50,485 nt of DNA from UBA12079 sp964608745 (GCA_964608745.1 CAZSPC010000004.1:1-50485); one strand, 5' to 3'; shown: positions 23,428 to 32,252, counted from the stretch's first letter. Numbers and translations are program-made. Notes: a model not told the origin generated them from the sequence alone.

Positions 23428-23966
23428 AAAATTAAAATAAAGAACTAAATCAAAAGGGTAAGAAATCGGAAAGAATTTCTGTACCCCAATCTACTTTGTT
23501 TGTCGAGAGGGGCGCGAACCTCTGCGGTTTTACGACGACTCCTAGATGATAGCTTTCCGGTCAATCTAGGAACCTCCGGTCGGTTTTATCTAAAAAACCA
23601 TATCGCTACTTCCATATAACCGACAATTCTTCGTGGAAGAGCGAGCCTTACCGTAACCTTCTATTCAGAAGATTAACCTTTTTTCCAACCCGAAATGCTT
23701 TGCCGGCTAAGACGGTGTAAAGCGTCGGGGAGAACCTCCATTTAGGAGGCCAGTTCTTTTCGTCTGGTTCTCAAAGAACGAGTAGAACTATTGGCCTCAA
23801 CATGCCCCACCTTGATGGGGGCTCGATCTTCCGGCGAGAGAAAAACAATTCAATCGTCGCCGAACCAGGCTCTTTTGTCCTGGATTTGAGATAATACCCG
23901 AAAGTATTACCTCAAATTCAAGACAATGCCTGTACGCCTTTTTTATATTTAATATTTCAACTTTCT
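23405..23966 (-). ncRNA. Highly structured RNA of about 560 nt, class not assigned
   Basis: Much more GC-rich than its surroundings, without a convincing ORF, and bounded by a consensus promoter and a strong terminator. On the minus strand many stems are visible: CAGGC/GCCTG enclosing GTCTTG/CAGGAC and TTTGAGGTAATAC/GTATTATCTCAAA; CGGCGA/TCGCCG; GCCCC/GGGGC; GAGGCCAATAGTTCT/AGAACTGGCCTC; CCCGACGCTTT/AAAGCATTTCGGG; CCTAGAT/ATCTAGG; and GTCGGTT/AACCGAC. Size and context suit a housekeeping RNA such as RNase P RNA or tmRNA. But neither the RNase P GGAAAGUC core nor a tmRNA tRNA-like end with tag frame could be found, so it may be divergent or new. Confidence 0.7.
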
Positions 23967-23972
23967 GCTATA

Positions 23973-24001
23973 AGTCTAGCATAGTTGATTTTATTTGTCA
24001 A
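23973..24001 (-). promoter_or_regulatory. Promoter of the structured RNA
   Basis: On the minus strand TTGACA, 17-nt spacer, TAGACT. It lies downstream of the hisS stop, so the RNA is transcribed independently. Confidence 0.78.
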
Positions 24002-24055
24002 GTGTTTTTTCGAAGAAAATTATTTTTTCAAAAAATTCCTAACTATCTGACTATA

Positions 24056-25381
24056 TTATACACAATTTAAAACATTTGTCAAGTCCTTTTCGTTCAACTT
24101 CTTTTGCTCCCCTGTTTCCATATCTTTCAAAGTATAAACTTTTTCGCTAATTTCTTCTTCTCCAACAAACACTACATAGGGAATATTTAACCTATCAGCA
24201 TATCCAATTTTTTTCTTCATTTTTCCTTCTACCAAAGAAAATTCTGTGGAAACACCAGCACCTCTCAATTTATCAGCAATTTTAAAACCATATTCAAAAC
24301 TTTCCTTATTCGTTGGGACAACTAAAACTTTTGTCGGTGTAGCAGAACCTACTTTTAATACGCCTTTTTTCAGAAGTTGGTCAAATAATCTAGTCAAACC
24401 AATTGAGATACCAACCCCAGGTAGTTGCCGACTGATATAAGTCCCAGCTAAATCATCATATCGTCCACCAGAACAAACTGACCCGATTTCCGGATAATCA
24501 TTCAATCTTGTTTCGTAAACTGTACCAGTATAATAATCTAATCCACGAGCAACAGTCAGGTCAATTTCGAAGCTCTCTTCTGGTACACCCATTTTTTTTA
24601 TTAAATCAGTAAGAATCTCTAATTCTTCTACCCCCTCATCGAAAAGTAAATTACTTACCTCAAATTTTTTCAACTTACTTATTACTTTTTCTGAATCTCC
24701 TTTTATTTGCAGAAAATCAAAAATCCTGTCAACAACCGCCGGCTCAAATTTCATTTTTTCAATTTCCTTTCTAACCTCTTTTTCACCAACTTTTTCAAGC
24801 TTATCAATTACCTGTATTACTTCAACTGATTTATCTTTTATGCCAAGACCTTCAAACAAACCGCTTAAAACTTTTCGATTATTAATTCGAATAGTGAAAT
24901 CACCTATATTCAAATTTTTAAAAATTGAATAAATAATACTTGGAATTTCAGCGTCATAAGCAATGTCCAATTTTTCATCACCAATGACATCAATATCACA
25001 TTGATAAAATTCTCGAAAACGACCAGCTTGCGCCCGTTCCCCCCTATATACCTTGCCGATGGCATACCTTTTAAATGGGAAAACCAGTCGCCCCCTATTT
25101 TCAGCCACATACCGAGCAAGTGGGACAGTTAAGTCAAACCGCATCGCCAAATCACGATCTCCCTTTTTGAATTGGTAGATTTGCTTTTCAGTCTCCCCTC
25201 CCGCCTTCGCCATCAAAACCTCTGCCCTTTCTAAAACCGGGTTGTCCATTGACACAAAACCAAACTTTTCATAAGTTTCCCGAATAGTATCCACCATCGA
25301 ATTAAACACCAACTGTTCAGCCGGCAACAACTCCATAAACCCCGATAAAGGTTTTGTTATTATTTTATTCAAATTAATCAT
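24056..25381 (-). CDS. hisS: Histidine-tRNA ligase
   Basis: 441 aa class II synthetase charging tRNA-His. Motif 2 (YRGERAQAGRFREFYQCDID), the histidine-specific ARGLDYYTG, SVCSGGRYDDL and motif 3 (PGVGISIGLTRL) are intact, followed by the C-terminal anticodon-binding domain (TKVLVVPTN..., YVVFVGEEE). Length is normal. No SD before ATG 25381. No partner gene is adjacent; the structured RNA follows it. Confidence 0.96.
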   Translation of the reverse strand: MINLNKIITKPLSGFMELLPAEQLVFNSMVDTIRETYEKFGFVSMDNPVLERAEVLMAKAGGETEKQIYQFKKGDRDLAMRFDLTVPLARYVAENRGRLVFPFKRYAIGKVYRGERAQAGRFREFYQCDIDVIGDEKLDIAYDAEIPSIIYSIFKNLNIGDFTIRINNRKVLSGLFEGLGIKDKSVEVIQVIDKLEKVGEKEVRKEIEKMKFEPAVVDRIFDFLQIKGDSEKVISKLKKFEVSNLLFDEGVEELEILTDLIKKMGVPEESFEIDLTVARGLDYYTGTVYETRLNDYPEIGSVCSGGRYDDLAGTYISRQLPGVGISIGLTRLFDQLLKKGVLKVGSATPTKVLVVPTNKESFEYGFKIADKLRGAGVSTEFSLVEGKMKKKIGYADRLNIPYVVFVGEEEISEKVYTLKDMETGEQKKLNEKDLTNVLNCV

Positions 25382-25420
25382 TAATAAAATACTAACTCAT
25401 CCAAAAACTATGTCAACAAA

Positions 25421-25448
25421 AAAAGAGCGGGTATTTATACCCGCTCAT
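25421..25448 (-). terminator. Terminator of the TrpD-like operon
   Basis: GAGCGGGTATTTATACCCGCTC, with TTTTTTT following on the minus strand. Confidence 0.82.
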
Positions 25449-25459
25449 TATCAGAGAAA

Positions 25460-26623
25460 TTATCCGATAGGACAACGCTCTCTTACTTGAACCATTTTTT
25501 CATAAGCCTGACCAGACAAAAGAACTTCTTTGGCCTTCTTATAACATTCAATCAAATCTTCAGAATAACCACCAAGCATCAGCAACAAAGCTGCATTAGC
25601 TAAGAAGATTTTGTTTTGCCCCCGAGTTGCTTTTCCTCGTAACACATCAAGCGAGTAAGTTCCTTTACTACCCACAGGTGTCACATCATCCAAAGAAACA
25701 TCAGCGATACCAAAATCCCCCGCTCTTAGATAATAACTTCTGATGCTTTCATCTTTGAGCTCGGTTACCCTGGTACCCCCAGAACAAACAGAAACTTCAT
25801 CCATCCCATCTGACAATCCGTTATCAATAAATCCACGGATAAACAAACCGTGTTTTAAATCGGTAACACCTTTATCATTCAAGATTTTGTATGCTTCTGC
25901 GACGATTTCTGTAGGAACTAAATGATTAATTCCCAAAATTTTCTTTGTCATAAGCTTTGGGTCTACCGGAGATGTTATCGGTCCGATAATATCATTCATA
26001 TGAGGTAATTGTGCAATATTGTGAGTATGAGTGTGAATAGCCTTATATCTAGTATCACAGGCTTCAGTATACCCAAAATGTAAATCTTCCACACAACTCC
26101 TCACAACATTCTTATGTGCATAATTATCAATACCACAAATATGAGAGATAAAATCAGAGCTACCATGACGCCCTTTGTCAGCATTAGCCGGCGATCCATG
26201 CTTGCACATATAAATTCCAGAGGAGGCTGCAATAAATGCAGAAACGGTACTGATGTTTCCAGTCACAACCATATCTCCACCCATACCACAGTTATCAATT
26301 ACATATGGTGCATCAGGAGACAAAAAGCCAAATTCTGACTTTTTTATATCCTCATCAAAAACAGCGGTACAAACTCCAGCAATCTGTTCAGCAGCATTCT
26401 CGGGTAAATAATGCTCATGGGAATTTTTACCATTATTCTTCCATCTATATGTAGCGGAAGTATGCAAAGCACATAAGCAAGCAACACTTTGTATAGCATC
26501 CAAGCTACTCTTTTGTTTTTTACAAGCATTGACTGCCATCACCCCAAGAGCATACGCTTCTTCATAATTCAATGGGATGTTTTGATAAGCGTGATTTTTC
26601 AAAATATGTTTTATATCAACCAT
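25460..26623 (-). CDS. TrpD/NP-III-like phosphoribosyltransferase
   Basis: 387 aa. The core resembles anthranilate phosphoribosyltransferase and pyrimidine phosphorylases: CGMGGD in place of GTGGD, NISTVSAFIAASSG, CKHGSPANADKG, then PHM...IGPITSPVDP and KILGINHLVP. The PRPP/phosphate-binding Gly loop and the metal-side residues are recognisable. No tryptophan genes are nearby and the Gly-loop variation is unusual, so the acceptor is probably not anthranilate. An SD (GAGGAGGG) precedes ATG 26623. Its start overlaps the stop of the upstream EamA transporter gene by 8 nt, implying translational coupling. Confidence 0.75.
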   Translation of the reverse strand: MVDIKHILKNHAYQNIPLNYEEAYALGVMAVNACKKQKSSLDAIQSVACLCALHTSATYRWKNNGKNSHEHYLPENAAEQIAGVCTAVFDEDIKKSEFGFLSPDAPYVIDNCGMGGDMVVTGNISTVSAFIAASSGIYMCKHGSPANADKGRHGSSDFISHICGIDNYAHKNVVRSCVEDLHFGYTEACDTRYKAIHTHTHNIAQLPHMNDIIGPITSPVDPKLMTKKILGINHLVPTEIVAEAYKILNDKGVTDLKHGLFIRGFIDNGLSDGMDEVSVCSGGTRVTELKDESIRSYYLRAGDFGIADVSLDDVTPVGSKGTYSLDVLRGKATRGQNKIFLANAALLLMLGGYSEDLIECYKKAKEVLLSGQAYEKMVQVRERCPIG

Positions 26624-27608
26624 TTTTTGACCCTCCTCTCATTCTTTTTATCTTTTGACTTAATACAAATTTCCAATTTGCCAAATTTCCATTAATAACA
26701 GTAATTCCCAAACTAATTAAGACAAAACCAGCCCAAAATTGATTTGTTAGAATCATAGATTCTCCATGCCAAACAAACGCAATAAACGCAGCTATAACAG
26801 GAAAAAAATAATCTAGATTATTTACAAAATTAAACTCGCCAGCATAACTATATGCTTGCAATTTCAACAAAACAGGAAGAAAAATTGTTACAAAACCTAT
26901 AACGAAAAGTATAAACAAAACTGATGAGTCTATAAACATAGAAACACCGATGCTTAAATTATAGATAAACAACAATATGCTTCCCCCTAACGTTCTCAAA
27001 CAACTTATTTGTAACCCAGAAAGCTTCGTGATGACCTGAACTTTTCTTTCTGAAACATGCATCCATGCTTTTGCTATTGCCATAAAACAAATTATAAGCA
27101 TGAATAAATTAACTGCTTCGAAAAAAGAAGAGGCCGTTATCCCCTGCAAAACAATAGTCCCCCAAATACACAAAACCAATGCGACTGATAAGTTTTTAAA
27201 ACCTGGAAGCTTCTCTTTTAAAAACCAAGCAGACAACAAAATCCCAAAAAAAGGACTGAGTCTCAAAAGAGTTGTTGATTCTGTTACTGTAACTGTATGT
27301 AATATTTTTACATATAAGGTATAAAGAAGTGCTGATGCAAAACAAGAAGTAATGAGATAAGGTAATACACCCTGCTTATTTTGAAAATCACGTAAATTAT
27401 TCTTAATTGTGTTTTCATCATTCCTAAGATCACAAACCAGTAACCAAATAAAAGCAGGTAGACCACCCAAAAACATAAGATACATCGTAGCAACACTGGG
27501 TGGTATGTTTGTACCGAGTTCTATAAATTTTTTATAACCATTTGGTCCCAATGCCCCCAAACACATACACATACAAGCAATCAAAAAAACTTTTAATTTA
27601 TTATCCAT
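26616..27608 (-). CDS. EamA/DMT-family transporter
   Basis: 330 aa, ten predicted transmembrane helices in two EamA-like halves (first half about residues 5-150, second about 165-315, with the typical LLRLSPFFGILLSAWFLKEK segment before the central loop). GGGAGGTGGGAG lies before ATG 27608. It is first in the operon with the TrpD-like gene, so the likely cargo is a substrate or product of that enzyme (inference). Confidence 0.82.
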   Translation of the reverse strand: MDNKLKVFLIACMCMCLGALGPNGYKKFIELGTNIPPSVATMYLMFLGGLPAFIWLLVCDLRNDENTIKNNLRDFQNKQGVLPYLITSCFASALLYTLYVKILHTVTVTESTTLLRLSPFFGILLSAWFLKEKLPGFKNLSVALVLCIWGTIVLQGITASSFFEAVNLFMLIICFMAIAKAWMHVSERKVQVITKLSGLQISCLRTLGGSILLFIYNLSIGVSMFIDSSVLFILFVIGFVTIFLPVLLKLQAYSYAGEFNFVNNLDYFFPVIAAFIAFVWHGESMILTNQFWAGFVLISLGITVINGNLANWKFVLSQKIKRMRGGSKNG

Positions 27609-27669
27609 GGTATACTCCCACCTCCCGAAAATGTTTATTGTTTTTAAAGATCAGTATTATCTACTTACA

Positions 27670-27697
27670 AGTCTAGTCATATGGACACACTTGTCAA
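27670..27697 (-). promoter_or_regulatory. Promoter of the EamA/TrpD-like operon
   Basis: On the minus strand TTGACA, 16-nt spacer, TAGACT, leaving a leader of about 55 nt. Confidence 0.65.
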
Positions 27698-27757
27698 TAG
27701 ATAATGGCAATGTTTACATAACAATTACAAAATGTTAAATTTATGCTTATATAAATT

Positions 27758-28579
27758 ATGCAAAATAAACTAAAAAAGATTTTTAATAAAGATAGAAATA
27801 TCGTTATAGGTGCTCTACATTTTCCGCCTCTTTTGGGATACCCAGATTTCCCAGGAATGGATGTTGCCCTAGAGAATGCCCTAAAAGATTTAAGTGCTTT
27901 TGAAAAGGGTGGTGTTGATGCAATAATTTTTGAAAATAATTATGATTTCCCCCACAAAGAATTTGTTGATACAGGCACAATCGCTTCAATGACATATTTA
28001 GGAGAAAAAATTAAAAAAAATACAAATTTACCCTTAGGAATAAGCGTTTTGTGGAATGATTACAAAACAGCTTTAACAATTGCAAAAATATTAGATTTAC
28101 AATTTGTTAGAATTCCGGTTTTTGTAGATGACGTAAAAACAAATTATGGAAAAATAAAAGCAGATGCTGAAAAAGTTATTGAATTCAAAAAAAAAATAGA
28201 CGCAGAAAATATCCTAATTTTTACAGATATCCATGTAAAACATGCCGAAATAACTTCTGACTATACACTGGAAGAATCAGCAAAACTTGCCTTAGAAAAA
28301 GGTTCGGACGGCCTAATCCTCACAGGCAAATGGACCGGCGAAAGCCCTGATTTAAATGATCTTAAAAAAATAAAAACGATTATAAAAGATTTTCCAGTTA
28401 TATTAGGTAGTGGTATAGATATAACAAATATAAAAAATTTATTTGAATATTCAAATGGTGCCATGGTTAGTACATCTCTAAAAGAAGGAGAAGTTAATAA
28501 CGGGGAAATTAATGTAAAGTCATACAAACAAAGAATTGATTTGCAGAAAGTGGAGAAGCTCACCAGAGCTATAAATTAA
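27758..28579 (+). CDS. BtpA/SgcQ family TIM-barrel protein
   Basis: 273 aa. VIGALHFPPLLGYPDFPGMD at the N-terminus, GVDAIIFENNYDFP, LPLGISVLWND, FVRIPVFVDD, ADGLILTGKWTG-like SDGLILTGKWTG, and VILGSGID near the phosphate-binding end are hallmarks of the BtpA family. In cyanobacteria BtpA affects photosystem I; elsewhere it is linked to nucleoside or sugar metabolism, with no firm reaction. It is divergent from the EamA/TrpD-like operon with a 149-bp shared region, so co-regulation is plausible. No SD. Confidence 0.85.
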   Translation: MQNKLKKIFNKDRNIVIGALHFPPLLGYPDFPGMDVALENALKDLSAFEKGGVDAIIFENNYDFPHKEFVDTGTIASMTYLGEKIKKNTNLPLGISVLWNDYKTALTIAKILDLQFVRIPVFVDDVKTNYGKIKADAEKVIEFKKKIDAENILIFTDIHVKHAEITSDYTLEESAKLALEKGSDGLILTGKWTGESPDLNDLKKIKTIIKDFPVILGSGIDITNIKNLFEYSNGAMVSTSLKEGEVNNGEINVKSYKQRIDLQKVEKLTRAIN

Positions 28580-28592
28580 TCTGGATCATATA

Positions 28593-28623
28593 AAAAAGGC
28601 CTGTATACATTACAGGCCTTTGA
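28593..28623. terminator. Bidirectional terminator
   Basis: AAAAAGGCCTGTA/TACAGGCCTTT between the BtpA gene and the convergent zinc-ribbon gene. Confidence 0.85.
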
Positions 28624-28627
28624 TCAT

Positions 28628-28903
28628 TTAAGCAATTTGAAGTTTTTTTCGTTTAACTTCATGAAAAAACATACCAGCATTGGGACAAACCTTTTTTTCT
28701 TGTTTTAATTTTGAAAAACGACAAGAGCATATTAAACAGAAAAAAACACCAACGCTATCTAAATCTTTTTCCTTAACAATGCCGTCAGAATTTCCAACGA
28801 GGTTTTTACATATAGGACAACTAGGACGTGGGTCGTGCGACGAAAAAGAGACCCTGCAATCACAACAATACATTTTTTTTCTACAATCAACTGTTGCTTT
28901 CAT
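28628..28903 (-). CDS. Zinc-ribbon protein
   Basis: 91 aa with several knuckles: C-x2-C (YCCDC), CPIC, CLIC plus a following C, and a lone CP. At least two zinc sites are plausible. No catalytic domain. A ribosome binding site (GAGAGGCGGG) precedes ATG 28903, and the frame overlaps the end of the upstream 124-aa gene by 17 nt, so the two are translationally coupled. It may be a nucleic-acid- or protein-binding adaptor; function unknown. Confidence 0.65.
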   Translation of the reverse strand: MKATVDCRKKMYCCDCRVSFSSHDPRPSCPICKNLVGNSDGIVKEKDLDSVGVFFCLICSCRFSKLKQEKKVCPNAGMFFHEVKRKKLQIA

Positions 28904-29261
28904 CCCGCCTCTCCTCTATTACCTGCATAAAATCTAGATTAAAACATCCTTCAAAAAAGTTTTGTATTGTTTTATTGATTTTCTTGGGAGCAATTCCGTC
29001 GTAATCAAATTTTCCATTAGCCCATTCAATAATTTCTTCGGCAACAGAAGAGTAGACACAATCCTCTTTGATTTGTTTATCCAAAAAGACTAGGGTATTA
29101 GAACTCAAAATATGATTTCGCGGGACACATGTTAGCCAAAACATAAAATGGTCATGATTTAGACTTTGTTTCTTCAAAAAATTCCAAAACAAAACCATTT
29201 TCATCTTTGTTCCCTCCGGAAAAATATCATCAATTATTTCAGGGTGAAGTAAATCATTCAT
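28887..29261 (-). CDS. Hypothetical 124-aa protein coupled to the zinc-ribbon gene
   Basis: GGAGGT lies before ATG 29261. Soluble, mixed helix/strand, with several aromatic-rich segments (MVLFWNFLKKQ, HDHFMFWLTCVP). No recognised motif. It overlaps the downstream zinc-ribbon gene and follows the P-loop kinase gene on the same strand by about 80 nt; the three may form a small accessory operon. Confidence 0.6.
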   Translation of the reverse strand: MNDLLHPEIIDDIFPEGTKMKMVLFWNFLKKQSLNHDHFMFWLTCVPRNHILSSNTLVFLDKQIKEDCVYSSVAEEIIEWANGKFDYDGIAPKKINKTIQNFFEGCFNLDFMQVIEERRDESNS

Positions 29262-29340
29262 AAGAAACCTCCATTCTTTTATAAAATTTAGATACTAGCC
29301 CATACTTCTGTTGCCAGTTTACACAAATAAATCTGTACCG

Positions 29341-29856
29341 TCAACAGCTCTTCTTTCTCATTTTAACCAAAAGATTTATTTTTTGTATTTCATCAAAACC
29401 CTGATCTAAACTTATTTCCTGCTCGTAAAAACGAGTAAATTTATTTCGATATCGTTCCTCAAAAACCGGATTTTTTAAAATAGATTGTTTTTTAAAAAAC
29501 CATTCAACACCCTGATCCTCTGAAACAACAAAAATTAAACCGACAACCTGATCAGCACCCAATAATCTTAATCTGCTGATAATATTTATTCTACTTTCAA
29601 CGGACTCATTCCATGTATCCAAAATCAATACTAAATCTTCTTCGCCAGATAACACTTGTCCAACTTCTTCCCACATTTTGTTTGTTGCGATTTGCCTATC
29701 CGGACTACCTAAATCTAAATAGACAGTACCAAACATTTCCATAAAAATCTCATCTCGACTTATAAAATAAATTGTTGGGTTTTCCTTTATTATTTTTTTA
29801 CAAAAAGTCGTCTTCCCCGATCCCCGAGGGCCAATGGTTAAATAAACTTTTTTCAT
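29341..29856 (-). CDS. P-loop kinase, zeta-toxin/polynucleotide-kinase-like
   Basis: 171 aa from ATG 29856, chosen because AAGGGG precedes it; the longer frame runs into an inverted repeat. Walker A GPRGSGKTT at residues 9-17, an Asp in ISRDEIF, and a Walker-B-like LVLILDTWNES. The size and layout match AAA_33/zeta-like small-molecule kinases. A zeta toxin would need an antitoxin; none is recognisable next to it, so a nucleotide or RNA 5'-kinase role is equally possible. Confidence 0.7.
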   Translation of the reverse strand: MKKVYLTIGPRGSGKTTFCKKIIKENPTIYFISRDEIFMEMFGTVYLDLGSPDRQIATNKMWEEVGQVLSGEEDLVLILDTWNESVESRINIISRLRLLGADQVVGLIFVVSEDQGVEWFFKKQSILKNPVFEERYRNKFTRFYEQEISLDQGFDEIQKINLLVKMRKKSC

Positions 29857-29907
29857 CTTTACCCCTTTCTTAAAAAACAAAATTAACCTTTGAAGTTTTC
29901 GAAAAAT

Positions 29908-29932
29908 TGAGAAGCAAGGCTTCTCAATAAAC
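29908..29932. repeat. TTGAGAAGC-AAG-GCTTCTCAA hairpin
   Basis: Same core as the terminators at 5290 and 40596, here upstream of the kinase start. The spacer up to 30062 shows no gene. Confidence 0.6.
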
Positions 29933-30062
29933 AATCAAAAGTTTCCAGCTATGACTATTTGTAGTTGAATTTTACCTTTTAATTCTGAAAGAGATAGTAC
30001 ATTAAAAAACAAATTTTGTAAAGAAATTTCAACGGACCGGTAAGCTGTTGGGGTTTTTTAAA

Positions 30063-30098
30063 TAAAAAACAGGATGAGCTTAAGCAACTCACCCTGTT
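30063..30098 (-). terminator. Terminator of the export operon
   Basis: AACAGG-TGAG pairs with CTCA-CCTGTT; the minus strand continues with TTTTTT. Confidence 0.75.
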
Positions 30099-30107
30099 GG
30101 TTGAAAA

Positions 30108-31427
30108 TTAAAAAATACTTTTGAATCTCCATTCGAATACACACTTAATAAGTGTTTCCTCGGGTTCAAGAGGATCTCCGACGGGCAACTTTTTGTTTCC
30201 AGTAGTATGACTACCAGTTACTTTAAACGATAAATCTTTCTCTTCGTCTAAAAAATAAACAAAACTTGCTTCTACATAGGTAGAATCTTTTTGGGTATTT
30301 AGCAAGGTTTTTACCTCGACTTCGGTTCGCCCACTGGCAGATATCCCTTTGATTCCGCCAGTAAGTGTCGGCCCGTCCATAATTCTTCGAGGATCTAGGT
30401 GTGGCATACCCACATCTTCATCTTGGCCAATATTATATATATCAGCGACACTAATTTGAAAAAGTAGCCTACCACCAAAAACATCTGGGATAGTTTTTTC
30501 TACCTCGATAACACCCAAAGCAAAATCCTGATAATTGTCGAGAAGATATCCGACTATTCCTGCTCGAACAACCCATCCAAAAACGGCAGTTTCGGTTAAT
30601 AACCCCAAACTAAATTGACTATCAAAAGAAAGATTAATCTCTCCTTTTTGAGTATCAATTTTGGAATCGATAACCGAGTTTCCATGCCCCTCCTGAACAA
30701 AAATTGAATAATCAATATTTTGATCAGCAAGAATAAACTGATCAGAAAAAATTGCTCCAACTGAATAAAAACTTTCTTGATCCAAATCACCATACGAAAA
30801 GCCTGCAACAGGCTCTACATAATGAGGACTATCTGGATCAATTGCTAAATACGGCAAATTGGGAACAAGTGCGATCAGCTCCAGTCTATCATCAAGCAAA
30901 GTAATCGAGATCCCCCATTGTCCGACCGGATCTTTATTGATGCTTTGAAAAGCACCTTCTGAAAAATCCAAAGAAACAAATGGGTTGAATTTGAACGAAT
31001 CAAAGTTAAGCAACCCAGCGGATTCAAAAGAATACTTGCCAATAACAACAGTACCTTCACCAACTATTCGACCTCCATCGAACACGACCTCGAAATTAAA
31101 TTCAGGTACACTGACCGTTGGCTCTTTTCCGTTATTACCAATGATAACATCGGTACCAGATTCACCAAATCCATCGCTTTGTGCCTTAAACGACGCACGA
31201 AAGACGACTGGCGAACTGTCATCATTTTTATCAGTTGGAAACCATTCCAATCTAGTACCACCATGGAACTCGCAGTAATTTATTTGCTGGTCTAAATCAA
31301 AGTTATAATATGAGCCAACAAACTTCATCGTTCCGAAAGTTTCCCAGTTATAAGCCATACCACTTGCTGGCAAAAAAACTAAACAAGTTATAACCAGGAC
31401 TGCAATCCCTTTTTGCAACAGTCTCAT
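30108..31427 (-). CDS. Outer-membrane beta-barrel-like protein
   Basis: 439 aa from ATG 31427; the GTG at 31436 lies within the SD (AGGAGGTGA) and is not used. Signal peptide residues 1-25 (cleavage near GMA-YNW). The rest is rich in alternating hydrophobic/polar strands with Asp/Gly turns, and the last strand ends VFEWRFKSIF, i.e. with the C-terminal Phe that BAM recognises in diderm outer-membrane proteins. No helical membrane segment. It follows the LolA-like gene by 5 nt. A true outer membrane is not expected in CPR, which makes this gene odd. Confidence 0.68.
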   Translation of the reverse strand: MRLLQKGIAVLVITCLVFLPASGMAYNWETFGTMKFVGSYYNFDLDQQINYCEFHGGTRLEWFPTDKNDDSSPVVFRASFKAQSDGFGESGTDVIIGNNGKEPTVSVPEFNFEVVFDGGRIVGEGTVVIGKYSFESAGLLNFDSFKFNPFVSLDFSEGAFQSINKDPVGQWGISITLLDDRLELIALVPNLPYLAIDPDSPHYVEPVAGFSYGDLDQESFYSVGAIFSDQFILADQNIDYSIFVQEGHGNSVIDSKIDTQKGEINLSFDSQFSLGLLTETAVFGWVVRAGIVGYLLDNYQDFALGVIEVEKTIPDVFGGRLLFQISVADIYNIGQDEDVGMPHLDPRRIMDGPTLTGGIKGISASGRTEVEVKTLLNTQKDSTYVEASFVYFLDEEKDLSFKVTGSHTTGNKKLPVGDPLEPEETLIKCVFEWRFKSIF

Positions 31428-31432
31428 ACCCC

Positions 31433-32203
31433 TCACCTCCTTTTTTTACAAGATAAGTCTCTTCGTGTATAACCTTTGGGCCATTTTTTCCAAACCCCTG
31501 TGTTATCACGAGTAACCATTGACACATCACCATTTTTCTGGTTGGTAATTTTCATTTCAGTCGGAAACCACCGATTCTCGTCAGCAAAAATTTTAACATT
31601 CTCCACAATCCACTTTTCCCTATCTCGTTTATCAAGTACGATGACTTTCAAAACAAAATGAGTGGATTTTTGAATCGTAATTATCCGAGTAGGCAAATCT
31701 TCTGCTTTTGCCTTGATAATCCAACTATCTGAATTCTCCCCCAAAAGAGAATAATCAAAAGAGTTAGAAAAAATTTCAGCACCTGTTTGCAACACAGTCA
31801 AAAACCATGGTGCATTAATATCAGGATCGATTTTCGAGAAATTTTGCAACGACAAATCAATTCTTCTTGCCTTTCCACTTTTCGAATGTTTTCGGCAAAA
31901 ATACCTCGGTGATTTTTGAAAATCACCAGGATTGATTGTCATCACAATTCCTTTGCCTTTAACTTTTTTTGGTTCAAAAAGATAAGACCAGACTCCATCT
32001 TTTCCATCAGGTGAAAAATAAATTGAATGTGCAAAATACCGCACACCTTTTTTATCTTCCACTCTCCAAACAACCTGCTCACGAGATCCGTTATCTCGGT
32101 ATCCCAACCAAGCTTGTTTGATAATATCTTCTGGCGATTTTGCAAATACCTCGAAGGGCAAAGCAAAAACAACAAACAAAAGTACAATCAAAATCTTTTT
32201 CAT
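31433..32203 (-). CDS. LolA-like outer membrane lipoprotein-sorting family protein
   Basis: 256 aa from ATG 32203, chosen for AAAGGAGAAGAAT. Signal peptide residues 1-20 (LPFEVFA). The mature protein matches the LolA-like family that accompanies RND/MMPL exporters: YFSPDGKDGVWSYLFEPKK, IVMTINPGDFQKSPRYF, a long beta-sheet body, and FADENRWFPTEMKITNQKNGD near the C-terminus. Such proteins carry hydrophobic cargo across a periplasm. Its stop TGA overlaps the SD of the next gene. It belongs in an operon with the RND exporter upstream. Confidence 0.78.
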   Translation of the reverse strand: MKKILIVLLFVVFALPFEVFAKSPEDIIKQAWLGYRDNGSREQVVWRVEDKKGVRYFAHSIYFSPDGKDGVWSYLFEPKKVKGKGIVMTINPGDFQKSPRYFCRKHSKSGKARRIDLSLQNFSKIDPDINAPWFLTVLQTGAEIFSNSFDYSLLGENSDSWIIKAKAEDLPTRIITIQKSTHFVLKVIVLDKRDREKWIVENVKIFADENRWFPTEMKITNQKNGDVSMVTRDNTGVWKKWPKGYTRRDLSCKKRR

Positions 32204-32223
32204 ATTCTTCTCCTTTATGAAAA

Positions 32224-32244
32224 GTGGGGTACCAGGTACCCCAC
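32224..32244. repeat. Intercistronic palindrome identical in core to the infB insert
   Basis: GTGGGGTACC-A-GGTACCCCAC, 10-bp perfect arms. It lies between the RND exporter stop and the LolA-like start, with no T tract. Confidence 0.8.
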
Positions 32245-32252
32245 CATTTGGG

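Noticed and set aside
23405..23966. Assignment of the structured RNA as tmRNA or RNase P RNA
   Set aside because: The T-loop-like GAGGTTCGCGCCCC lacks the conserved A, no acceptor pairing or tag ORF was found, and the RNase P GGAAAGUC core is missing; left unassigned.
28628..29856. Firm toxin-antitoxin call for the kinase locus
   Set aside because: Zeta-like features alone are not enough and no recognisable antitoxin is present.
30108..31427. GTG at 31436 as start of the barrel-like protein
   Set aside because: It overlaps the Shine-Dalgarno sequence itself; ATG 31427 has correct spacing.
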